A stretch of 64,000 bases of DNA from Sipunculus nudus (taxonomy: Eukaryota > Annelida > Sipuncula > Golfingiida > Sipunculidae), in contig CM049317.1 of assembly GCA_026874595.1 (NCBI GenBank), positions 60,672,618 to 60,736,617 on the forward strand. The letters are read 5' to 3'. The first letter of the stretch is position 1, and every line of letters begins with the position of its first letter. The notes beneath the pieces are model-generated. The model saw only the letters and a program-made list of their open reading frames with translations. It made no database searches and had not been told where the DNA came from. This document shows, piece after piece, positions 23,653-34,916 of this stretch. The position numbers were made by a program, and so were the translations under genes.

Positions 23653-24237
23653 AACAAGGGACCCATGGGTCACGGCGCTCAGCTGATTGTGATTGGACCA
23701 TAAATGTTTCTCCATTGTGATACTATATGGAGTCGATAAAGCTTATGAATATCATGGACATGTTGGGCTATTATAAAGGAATGTAATGAAATATGTGAGT
23801 AAATAATAAATGAAATAACCTGACTGATGGATTAATAGAGTAAAATATAGTGGTTTATTTTTTATTTATTTAGAAGGGGTTGAAAATTGCGATATATCTG
23901 AGCAAATATGAATGCAATGACAGCAGTAATAAGCAGTTGTAGAATGATGAATAGACTATTTGTTGAAGGATCTATAGTGTATGGAAGTCTGCAAGATTTC
24001 AATTTGACAGATATGATGTTATGATTTACTATGCTGATGAGGGGATTTATGAATTTGTTACTGTATGACACAATATCTCTTCAGTCTTAACAATGTACAT
24101 TATTTTGATGCCAACTATGTCTACATATTACACAATATTGACATAATTTCTGGCATGTACATAGGTACCTATGGACGGATAGTTATACAAAATATTAAAG
24201 TATGAAGGGAACAGTGAGGGCAGGTATGAGGTGGATG

Positions 24238-24262
24238 GAGAGAGAGAGAGAGAGAGAGAGAG
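24238..24262. repeat. (GA)n microsatellite
   Basis: About twelve GA units. Confidence 0.95.
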
Positions 24263-25065
24263 ATTTCACTGACTAGATAAAAACCATCAAGGCATGGTGC
24301 TTTAAAACTTTAATGACATCTACAGTTTTTGATCAATTGGTTTCAAATTTCAAATTTTAACAGGTGAAATGCTTATGTGTACATGCTGTGAAAATTAAAT
24401 CCACAGCACTAACACTAGTAACAGGAATAAATGTCCACTGTAAGTCATGCATGCTTTTTACAAAGGAGTTAACTGTTATTCAATAATTTCAAGTTGCCCA
24501 TAGCCAAAAGTACCACTAGCACAAATGATATGAGAGTTTAACTATTCATTAAAAATTAATTGGAATTATTGGGCAAAATAAAATTTTATAAAAAAATATT
24601 AACAGTAATATTTAACAAGATTTTTAATAATATAGTTGAAATAAATGATTAAAATAAAATTATAAAATATATTCATGAATGCATTAGTGAATACATTTTG
24701 AAAGTATTTGCACTCAAATTCTTTTTTTTTACCTGTATTAGTATTTGTATTAATTTACATTATTGAAGTATTGAATTTTTTTAAATCATATTTGAATACA
24801 ATTATTAAGTATCAAGGTCTCATATTTATTCAGTTTCAGTCGAACGAAACTGTTGAGAATCCGGAATATACAAATTTAACAAATTTAAATAATGATTGTA
24901 ACTACCTGGTTTTATGGCTTTAATTTATAAAAAAAATATATTCACTTTTGAATACTTTCACATCACTGTCAAGACACTTATGACAATTATTAATATTATA
25001 GACATCATAATGAGAACTTGTCTTAAAGACCTGATTTTTTTATCAGATTTTTTAAATTTTATTTT

Positions 25066-27285
25066 TAGCTCAGCTGACTATAAGTCATCTGAGCTATAGT
25101 TGTGGTCCTTTGTCCGTCGTCCGTCCGTCCGTTAACAGGGCACGTTTTAAACTACAAATCCAAAATTCTGCATACCATTAGATGTCCCCAAAATCTCCTA
25201 CCATACCAAAAATTGGGTCATTAGAACTTTGTTCCTTCGAGATATTAAGGAAACACCTCCGTTTTCCATAAAAAAGCCATTGTTACACTTCAAGGCTGCC
25301 TAATATCAAAACCACTTATCTGTTTTTGATCAGATTTAGTATTCATATTCTTCCATACATTTTCTGTGCACATACCAAAAATTAGGTCAGTATTGGGTAT
25401 TATTTTGAAGTTATAGGTCCAAATATAATGCAATTTTTTAAAAATCAATGCTCACTTAACATGAGAATTGCTGAAGCTGGAGACTTTTTTTCAGGAATAT
25501 AACTTTATTTAATCAAGATTCAATTGTTTACCCAAAATTAGATCTGAATTTTGCAAATTGTTCAAGTTATTAGCATAAATAAAAAATCTTAAATTTTGTC
25601 CAAATTTGGCAGTGGCACGTTTTTTCCCTGTAAGTACTGTTGATTTTATTTTCACAGCATATATACATAAGGATTTAATCTTTAAATATCTGAAATTTCA
25701 AAGAAATTGATTGAAAAGAGTAGCTTTTATTCAAGTTTTCATACACCATGTGAAGTGTTGTTTACATCTGGCCCACCTTGTAGTACAGCCTTCACTTGCA
25801 TTATGTAACCCACCCCAGGCAGCTTGCCTTGGCCCAGCTTGGCCACTACTAGCAGGCTTCCCCTCTGCCCTGCACTCACCCCCCCCCCCCAGCTGGTGCA
25901 TAAACTAGATGAATGTTATAATTTTCTGTATTTTATTTTATTCTTGGACATGCTACATTTTAGATTTTGTATTGTACCACCAGGGTTACAATGATTAAAG
26001 TGCACATTTAATTGTGTCCACAAAGTGATGTATTGCTATGAAAGTGTGGATGTTCATCAGATAAGAAATGCTTTACTTCAGAAGAGTAAAACTTCACCAG
26101 GTGTGAAATTGACTATTAATTCCAGTAATTAATTATAGCTGAGATTGTAATTAGCATAATGATATTGTTTGTCCCTCATTCAACCAACAGTGTGTATACT
26201 TTATTTGAAAAGATGTTTTTATTTTATCAAATGTACTGAATCTTTTATTTTATTTTGGTGAATAAAATTAAACATGTACTGAAAACTACAATGTGCAAAA
26301 CGTTTTAATAGGGATTCAAGGAATAATTTTGTAGATGCCATGTTGTTATATATAAACTTAAATGCATTATTCCCTTGAAAGTGAAATGAAGGTATTAGTC
26401 CATTCTGTCCACTTGCCTGTCCATCTGCAAATTTTTCATATGCATCACAGTATCTCAAAACTTTTACTGTTTTTTTTCATGACAGTCTTGTCAGAGTATT
26501 AGTTTGCAATCATATATTGAGAACTTTACTATAACCAAGTAGGAGGGCCCTTTCCTCTTAGCTTCTCATATGCTTATATAAATAAAAAACATTACAATAG
26601 AATATTTTTCATATTTTGCATTTGCAAAAATTTCAGACTTAAGCTGGTTGTCGTGACCCATGGGTCCTTTGTTTATATTCCGGATTCTCAACATCATTGT
26701 TTGGCTAAAACTGAATAAATACCAGACATGGTGCGAATACTTGGCAAATGTATATGAATATGAATATGAATATGTACTCCATTATAAAATTTCTTGCATA
26801 AGAATGGGAATTCAGGTAAAAATGAAAGTATTTGAATACCAGTGCAAATACTTTCAAAATGTATTCATGAATGCATTCATGAATATATTCTATAATATTA
26901 TTTTAATAATCATTTCAGTTATATTTTATTTAAAAAATCATATGATTCTCTTATTATTTTTAATAAAAATTATATTTGGCACAATATTTGTTATTAAATT
27001 TTAATAAATAGTTAAACTCTTTATCTTATATGTGCTGCTTATCAGTTATATGGCCAAGTCAAAATCTGTATGACAGTGGCACTCCATTTGTTAATAAAAT
27101 AAATGAAATCAATCTCTTCCCTGTCTCCAAAGAAACTATCAAAATCATACATAAGCTTAACACGAACAACTCATAATACAGCTTATATTTATTTCCACAC
27201 AAAATCAGCATGTGCCTCATTTCAAAATCATATTTTTTTATCTTATATAACAGCTGAGCGCTGTGATCCATGGGTCCCTTGTTAT
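25066..27285 (+). mobile_element. Family C elements, left cluster (nested)
   Basis: Begins with a hairpin, AGCTCAG-ctGAC-tataa-GTCat-CTGAGCT, then TTTGTCCGTCGTCCGTCCGTCC. Copies end in a perfect 12-bp palindrome GACCCATGGGTC followed by CCTTGTT or CTTTGTT; such ends occur at about 26675 and 27284, showing one copy nested in another. A plus-strand ORF of 65 codons at 25711 lies in the same element and has a homologue in the inverted copy, but it looks like unselected repeat sequence. Confidence 0.6.
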
Positions 27286-27589
27286 TAATTTGTATCAGAA
27301 AAAAAAGAAAATAATCTCTACTTCGAAACTTATACATATGTTATACATAACCCAAGGATCAAAATAAACCAATATATTATACAAGTAGCAAACTGGAGTT
27401 TAATTTTATTAACTGAAATAAAGTTATCAGAAATAAAAATTTTGATTATTTACCCACTATCGTGTAACAGCTGATACAGCCATGAGTCTGAATGTTATTA
27501 TTCAAACATATTGATATCTTTAATGAGCACTTGTCTGAGTAATTCTTTTTTTAATTTTTGACATATTTCATTTTCTTTTAAATTTTGTA

Positions 27590-28818
27590 ATAAAAAAACC
27601 CAACAAACACCTGGAAAAGACCTGGAAATTTAGGATATTTAATATGATCAAATGCATCCTTGTCTATCATTAACTTGCTTCACATAATCCCTTATAGTGA
27701 CCAACAATTTTATTTAATTATTTATTTTTCATTTTTATGATTGAAATTAAAAAAATACCCAATGGTGACTGCATGGTGTCATTTGAAATATATTTTCAGC
27801 AATCCATGAAAGATCCATAAAACATCAGTAATTGCAAGGTCCCTGTTACTCATTAACCATAAAATTCCTTTTCCATTTATTTTTCTTAAAGTTGTTATTG
27901 TAAACCAATAATTTTTTCAAATTATTGTTTATTGTTATGTTTTTGGCCAAACAATTACAAGAGGAGGGGGGTTGAATAGCTATATCCAGCTGAGGCCACC
28001 CAAGAGCTGGCTTGCTGCAGTATATGCCTCACTTCAAGCATGAAAGGTCAATATGGGGACATATAGAGGGGCTTCAGTACAGCCTAGGTGTGACATGGTC
28101 TCATAAAAAATGTAATAAAAGTTAGTTTTTGGTCAATTCTTTTCAAATTGCAGAATTTAGAAGCTGAAATCCTTACGTGTGCATGATATGAAAATTAAAC
28201 CAACAGTACTTACAGAGAAATAACATGCCATGCCCAAATTTGGGCAAAATTTTAGGTATTGATTTCATATTTATGTAATATCTTATAAAATTTGAAAAAT
28301 TCAGATCTAATTTTCGGTATACAATTGAATCTTGATTAAATGGGAGTTATATCCCTGAAAAGAAGTCTCTAGTTTCAGCCATTCTTATGTTAAGTGAGTT
28401 AATATATTTCCTGATTTTTTTATGAGGTGCATTATGTTCCGGCCCATAACTTCAACAAATTACGCAAAACTCACCTAATTTTTGGTATGTACATAGAAAA
28501 TGTATGGAAGAATATGCATATTTACTATGATCAAAATCAGATCAGTGGTTTTGATATCAGGCAGTCTAATAGTGTAACAATGGTTTTTTTAATGGAAAAT
28601 GGAGGTTTTTCCTTAATACCTCGAAGAAACGAAGTCCTAATGACCCAATTTTCAGTATGGTAGGAGATTTTGGGGACATCTAACTGTATGCCGAATTTTG
28701 GATTCGTAGGTCTTACAGTTTCAAAACGTGCCAGTTTAACGGATGGACGGATGGACAGCCGACGGATAAAGGACCACGACTATAGCTCAGATGACTTACA
28801 GTCAGCTGAGCTAAAAAG
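27590..28818 (-). mobile_element. Family C element, minus orientation
   Basis: The hairpin start AGCTCAGCTGACTG / CAGATGAC... lies at 28785-28815 on the minus strand next to a GGACGGATGGACAG run. The body shares 'gggcccataactt'-type and 'gatcaaaatcagatcagtgg' words with 37.8-38.8 kb. The low-coordinate end is uncertain. It separates family B sequence at 28822 from whatever lay to the left. Confidence 0.5.
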
Positions 28819-28821
28819 CAT

Positions 28822-29770
28822 ATTAAAATGACAATCTCAGAAACGGCCGGAGCTATCATCACCAAATTTTATGCCAGTGTTGTTCACATGAGTCATATAT
28901 GAAATTCAGGTATTGGTGGCGCCACCTGCATTGACCTCTTTTTTGAACGGGGGTCATTGGTGATCTGTACATAATTACCGGTAACCCATAATTTCTCAGG
29001 AACAGCAGGAGCTACCATCCCCAGATTTTATGCAATAATCTGTCACATATCAAATGTTGTCGGATTCAGCTTATTGTTTTGCTATCTGCATTTACTTAGA
29101 TTTTATAGGGGAAAGGCTGAAAAAACCTTTAAAAGTCTTCTTCTTGTAAATGGTCCAGCCAAATTGTTCAATATTTTTCAGAAATGATCCCAGAGGCAAG
29201 CCCTCTCAAGTTTGTTCAAATGGTTTGCATTTGATGAATTTTAGCAGAGTTACATGAATTTGAACTTAGTCGTTTGGCCAAGTAAGCATACTGACATAGT
29301 AATCTCAGAAAGGACACATTCTAACTAGCATTACCAAGTATTGTGCAAATGTTGGTCACAATACTCATATTTGAAGTTGAAGATTTTATGGTGCCACCTA
29401 CATTGACCCGTTTTTTATGGGCAAAAACCTCATAATTTTAGCCTCTTTCAGCTTTAAATGTTTATGATGAAACTGTCAAGTTGAATTGTTCAATTTTTCA
29501 AAAGAATTATCCTAGGACATGGTTCTTTCAATCATACCAGAATAGATTGAGTTTGTTGATTTTTGGTTGAGTCGTGAGCTTAAGTTGGTCTTATGCCCAT
29601 TATTATGTCTATTTCAAACTGAGGACTGCAATAGTGTTCTTCTATAAAATTATTGTTTCAATTATAACTTTTGAAACATTGCACAAAAATTATTCTTAGG
29701 TGGCCTTTGTTCAAATTTACTTGAATGATTTTTGGCAGAATTATTGGACCTTTAACAATGAAAGGACTAC
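28822..29770 (+). mobile_element. Family B repeat, copy 3
   Basis: Resumes with the 'gccggagctatcatca.caaattttatg' segment known from 22325, includes GGTGGCGCCACC at 28917, and has modules near 29135, 29455 and 29620. Its 5' part has been replaced by the family C element. Confidence 0.6.
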
Positions 29771-30025
29771 ATCTTTTATTATTCTAGATATTTTAAGTAG
29801 AAGTTTATGAATATATCAGCTTGAAAAAAAAGCATTTTAACCAAAGTCTTTCAGTATGTGTAAACAGATTTACCAACAGGCCAAGATTGTGTCTGTATCT
29901 TTAAATAGGTTGAGAAACTGCCAACTGTTTCAGATTTGGCAACAGATCATTCAGTGATGCCAGATATAGACCAAGAGTTCAATCAGTGCAGCCAAGCACA
30001 AGGCATGTAATCTCCTCAAGGGTGA

Positions 30026-30113
30026 CATGTGAACACCTCATGGGCACCATGTGATCACCTTATAGGTAGCATGTGATCACCTCATGAGTATCTTATGATC
30101 ACCTCATGTGTGT
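30026..30113. repeat. 22-bp minisatellite
   Basis: Four units starting at 30026, 30048, 30070 and 30092 with consensus CATGTGATCACCTCATGGGT. Confidence 0.85.
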
Positions 30114-30256
30114 CATGCCCCTCAGGGCTGCATGTGGAGCCAGTCTGTGAGCTTATGCAATGGTGTGGGTACTATTTCAGATTTGGCAACAGGCCAAAGG
30201 TCAGTCTGGATCTATTTAAAGCTTTGGCAGACTGCCCACTGTGTCAGATTATGCAA

Positions 30257-30346
30257 CAGGTCAAGAGTTCACTCAGTGCAGCCAGGTACAGGTCAAAAGT
30301 TCACTCAGTCTAGCCAGATGCAGGTCATGAGTTCACTCAGTGCAGT
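30257..30346. repeat. 32-bp minisatellite
   Basis: Three units at 30257, 30289 and 30321 beginning CAGGTCAAGAGTTCACTCAG. A diverged relative lies near 29966. Confidence 0.85.
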
Positions 30347-30479
30347 AGCCTAGGCCAGCAATTTGTCACATTTAACTCGGGGCAACTGCCTTTCTCACCT
30401 AAGCCTGGTCAGCCCCATGCATCAGACTCGAGGTAAGTCTGATGTATTGGCCTGACATTTTTGGCCTGTCTTTGATGGC

Positions 30480-30958
30480 TTTCTCATTCACAAGACAGGT
30501 GTCGCCACCTACAATGACTTTTGCAATGTATGTGCCTGCTTATTTCTACAGAAGAATTTGATAGATCAGCCTGAAATTGGGCATATCTATACATATTGAA
30601 TGGCTTTGTCGTATACAAGACTGGTGGTGCCACCTACAATAATTTTTGCACAGTTTGTGTCCCTGCTTATTTCTCATGAGGGGTTTGATATATCAGTCTG
30701 AAATTGGGCATATGTATACATCTCTGATAGCTTTGTTGTATACAAGACTGGTGGTACCAGCTACAATCATTTTTGTGTTGTGTGCACCCATGCAGGAATT
30801 TCAGCAGTGATGTTTGTGTAAATGTTTCTTATTCAAAATGTTTAGTACTTGCATTGTTCATATACATGAAAAGTAATGGTCCAGCACTGAAGCATACCTG
30901 GTGTATTTCCCAATGCACAGGCTTGCATCAGGCCTGTAGGCCTTGTTTATTTTAACAA
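30480..30958 (+). mobile_element. Family A-related element with 126-bp modules and palindrome-CTTGTT end
   Basis: Three modules of about 126 bp, with decayed palindromes GTGTCGCCACC (30498), GTGGTGCCACC (30624) and GTGGTACCAGC (30750). It ends with AGGCCTGTAGGCCTTGTT at about 30957. The same end occurs inverted at 52048. No ORF. Confidence 0.6.
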
Positions 30959-31340
30959 CAGGAAAAAGGAGTCAGAACTGGTGGTTCAACTTGCGGCTTA
31001 TAAATTCATAGCAGTCACATAATATTCCTGTGTAATTGATGAAGCAGCCGTTACAGAAAGATTTGGTGAGGCAACAGAAAATATTACACTCTACAGAAAA
31101 GATGTTAACTGCTGCAAAATTTTAATTTTCTGAAGATGCCATCTTGAAAATAATTATGAACAATTTAATATATTTTAATTCCACCCACTCCACTGAATAT
31201 TTGACAATTTATGGAATATACAGAGGTTTTTATTTTGAATATTTTGAAAACAGGGAATTTTGTCCCCCAGAAAATAAGTCAACAGGGCAACACCAATAGC
31301 TTACAAATGACAAATACTTCAGCCAAATCTTATGGAGATA

Positions 31341-31345
<5 letters not shown>

Positions 31346-31372
<27 letters not shown>
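31346..31372. repeat. T27 homopolymer
   Basis: Twenty-seven T on the plus strand. Could be the A-tail of an old retroposed sequence on the minus strand, but no body was recognised. Confidence 0.95.
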
Positions 31373-31378
<6 letters not shown>

Positions 31379-32457
31379 TGTGGTAATAGAGTGGATGATG
31401 TGCCTTTGCACAAATTCACAGAGTGAGCTTTAAAATATAAATCTGCATATGAAAAACAACAGTGATCACATGCTCGGGCATATCATATGATTAACCGGTT
31501 GAAATTTTAATGAAATGGAAAGCCATTTAGGAATCATTCACATTTTATTACACAAATATATACACCAATACACATTATATAAATTACAGACATGTCTGCT
31601 TAACTCAGTTCATTGCACATCAGTCATAAAAAGGATATATGTATATAACAAATGATAATACATATGACTTGTTAACATGTTCTCCGGAGATCAAGATGGA
31701 TTAAGCATAGCGTAATTATGTTTCTTTACATATAATGATACATTTATTAGTATAAATTTTCTTAGATTCTAAAAAAAGCTAAATTATGAAAAAAGACCTA
31801 CAAGTATTATAGGCTGAGTGAGTGCTATGGCTTGCCATGCTTTACTTATCTTATATTTATAAAATACAAACAATACCAGAATCTGCATTCCTTAATTGCT
31901 TCATGAAATACTGCTAGAAGTTGCCAATTTATTTAGTTTGATACTTGCAAAATACATTTTATTCTACGCCCACTTCATACTTTGTTCCAACTTGTACTCC
32001 ACTGACGTGTTATGGCATTAATGTTTATTACTGTAACAATTCTAATCAGTGAATCACAGCCACTCTCAAACAAGTTGGGTGATAACTACAGAGTGCTGAC
32101 ATCCAAAATTTGCTACCAGCAACAGCATTAGTACCCTTGACCTTGTGAGGTTATGACCAAAAAAAAAATGAAATGGCAAAAATTGCACAGACAAAAATGG
32201 CACATTTTGTAAATTTATGAAATGTACAAAATGTGCAAGTGCAATTTTCAAATGATTCAGAATTTCTGGTATTTTGAATTCATAAGTTCAAGCTCATTCT
32301 TATCTCTCATCTTATCTAGAATAGCATAAAATATAATCTGATGGACTCCTGTTTCAAATCAGTTTTTTATGAAGACAATATCAGACATTACCCTTCTTGA
32401 ATTCAAGGTTACACTATATGAATCTACATGTGACAGACACATTAATTTTGCAAATAT

Positions 32458-32883
32458 CAGGGCTCCAACTGTCTCCTATATTATCTTGTGAAAAAAATTC
32501 CTATATTTCTTAGCTTTAAGACCATAATCTCCTAAATATTCCTATATTTTTCACTGCACAGTCTACTTCTGACAAAACTGTTATTATTGAATACATATAA
32601 TTATTGTTGTATCAGCCTGTTACAACTGAATACAATATCTATTATGGAACTGACAGTCTGTCTATGTAAATGTAACATTCATTAAAGTACAGTCATCTAA
32701 ATAAAAACCTATAAAACCTTTACAGTTGCTTGGAGGACTGGTGGTCATGGAAAGTAACCAAGTAAAACATGTTTGTGCAGCAAAAACTCCTCTATTAATC
32801 CTGTATTTCTGGCTATTTCCTACAAACTCCTATATATGTCTAAAGTGCTCCTGTAATATTCCTGTACTTTCTAAGGAGCCCTG
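32458..32883. mobile_element. hAT-like MITE
   Basis: CAGGGCTCC at the left and GGAGCCCTG at the right form a perfect 9-bp inverted repeat around 426 bp that is rich in 'cctatatttct' words. CAGGG...CCCTG ends suggest hAT, but the flanking 8-mers do not match, so no target-site duplication supports it. Confidence 0.5.
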
Positions 32884-32971
32884 AAACGTGTATATTGTAA
32901 CCATTTATGGTGGAAAACCTCCATCAGACAATAATTATATAATGAACTATGCACTGAATTTGGACAGGTTA

Positions 32972-33050
32972 GGCCAAAAAAAAAAGGAATGGTTCTCAGG
33001 CGTTTTTTTCAATAAATCAGTTTACTAAAACTAAATTTACTGACCTTGCC
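32972..33050. mobile_element. Harbinger-like MITE end fragment
   Basis: TTA then GGCCAAAAAAAAAAGG and TGGTTCTCAGGC, the same terminus as the copies at 17875, 44484 and 63794. The rest of the element is not recognisable. Confidence 0.6.
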
Positions 33051-34359
33051 TTAAATACAAGGAATGGACCATTTACCTACCATTCAGGACTACAACATCA
33101 ACAATATTGTCTCACCTTTCATCTTCTGTTATTTTTAAGGTAATCTCCAGAATATTTATCACACATTTTGTTCAGTAGTTGCTTAACTATAACCCATTAA
33201 CCATCCAATAACAAAACCAAATCAGTACCATTAATAATCATTCTCCCCATTCTGAATATAATAACCATTAACACATTGTTACAGAGCAACTCTTTCGAAA
33301 ACCTTCCTATGTAATGTAAATGTCATGTTTCTTGCTTTCCAGACTCATTTACTTCATACACTGGTCCCATTCTATATAAATATTCATATACAAGTGGATA
33401 TTTCAATCATAATTTACATACTTTTGAAACATTTTTTTCAAGAAAAAGGACACCCATGTTCTTCTCTTAACACTGCTGTACTGTTGTTGTCAACACATTA
33501 AGTTTATCTTATCTTTACAACAAGAAATTGTGCATTCACACTAATTTTATTCTAATCAAGGCACTGAAATAATTTCTTCTTACAATTTCAATTTTATCTG
33601 AATATTCATAAACCCACACTTTAAAATACAAAACCAATCCACATCCATGACAGGCAGTACCATGTAGTCTCGCTCTGCATTAATAAATGTATGGTTTCAG
33701 TTTTTATGGACAAATATATTTTATAACATTTAATAAATAAATGAAAAAATAATTATGAAAATGTTCACAACAGCCAGATTTCCCTATCTTGGCAACCTAA
33801 GGCCCTGGTTAGAGCATTTTGTATTGTAAATTCACTGAAATGAATAAAAATACAGGTTCAGTTCTGTATTAATATTCCATTTGAAAAACTACCAAATGGA
33901 CTTCAGTTTGACACCCTACCTTATGCCCATTTGTAATTATATAAAGCTAACATAGCACTAAGAAAATTAATTTACCAAAGAGTTGACAAACTTGTTAAGC
34001 TGTTGTCCTTTGCTTGTAATTATAGAGTGGATGAACTTGAAAAACAGAAACCAAACCTGCTCCAGAGGCAGTTTTGCAGTTTCAACAACAAAAAAAAAGG
34101 TCTGATATGCAGTTATAATAAAAGTGAATGGATTTCAAGAACACAAACCAGTTTTATGTTTTAAAGTGATGCTTAATGGACCAGCATTACTGAGAGTATC
34201 CTTATTTATATGTGGCATAATCACTCAATAAAAGGTTTGTCTCTACTGTGGTTGTGATATTACTCTCCTTTTAATGGCATCCTCTTTTATGCTGATATGA
34301 AGACAGTCCAAACACTGAGTGATAACACACGTGTACCAGTCAGGTAGCCACCTTCTGCC

Positions 34360-34562
34360 CGCTGGACCAATTAACAATCATGTTGCAACACCCAGGCTCT
34401 GGACCAATCATGTGTAAGCAGTCAACAATTTCTAGACCAATCATGATGTGGCAATATATGATTTCAGCCAATCATGATGTAGCATGACCAAGCTCATGTA
34501 GAAGCAGTCTATATCTTCTGGACCAATCACTGTGTAATATTCTGCCCCCTTTGGACCAATCA
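34360..34562. repeat. CCAAT-bearing minisatellite
   Basis: Six diverged units, most 31-36 bp apart, with consensus TCTGGACCAATCATGNTGT. CCAAT starts at about 34367, 34403, 34437, 34468, 34523 and 34556. On the minus strand it follows the proposed ACBD5 stop closely. Confidence 0.65.
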
Positions 34563-34699
34563 CATTGTGGCTTTGCATGCTGAGGTAAGGTAAAGTATGA
34601 TTTATTGCAGTCTCAGGTGGCAATACACAGATTCGGCAAGGATAGCAGGCGGAAACACTGGCTGGGGCTGATAAAGTCTGTTTGAAGAACTACATCCTA

Positions 34700-34709
34700 T
34701 TAATTCCTC
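34700..34709 (-). CDS. ACBD5: Proposed ACBD5 terminal coding segment
   Basis: A good acceptor (tattttctatgttgcag) at 34711-34710 is followed by G AGG AAT TAA. Joined in phase to the AG left by exon 45086-45195 it gives ...RRRGRRN and stop. Vertebrate ACBD5 ends RRRRKLN, so the basic tail and final Asn agree. The alternative is the unspliced stop at 45084-45082. Confidence 0.55.
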
Positions 34710-34916
34710 CTGCAACATAGAAAATATAACATTTAATGAAAATAATGTCAACTGTAAATAAGAATATACAAGAGATAACATTGTTGATCTATTTCATCTG
34801 CTTTAAAATGGGAGAGAAAAACGCATTTAACGATAATTAATCAATATCAATGATGCCATTTAATAATGATGATATACATTTTTGTTATATTCTATAACTA
34901 TAGCTCAGAGATGAAA

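Larger units (their letters stand above)
31530..34702 (-). other. ACBD5: Proposed ACBD5 long 3' UTR
   Basis: On the minus strand, sequence after the proposed remote stop (34702-34700) runs to an AATAAA signal at 31549-31544. The stretch lacks the tandem families that crowd both sides, as expected of a transcribed exon. It contains a hAT-like MITE and a MITE end. The length (about 3.2 kb) is inferred. Confidence 0.45.

Noticed and set aside
30026-30346. Regularly spaced short repeats that could suggest a CRISPR array.
   Set aside because: Eukaryotic context, units are contiguous or diverged without unique spacers; they are minisatellites.
32458-32883. Firm assignment of the 426-bp element to hAT.
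   Set aside because: CAGGG...CCCTG ends fit, but the 8-bp flanks do not match; kept only as hAT-like with modest confidence.
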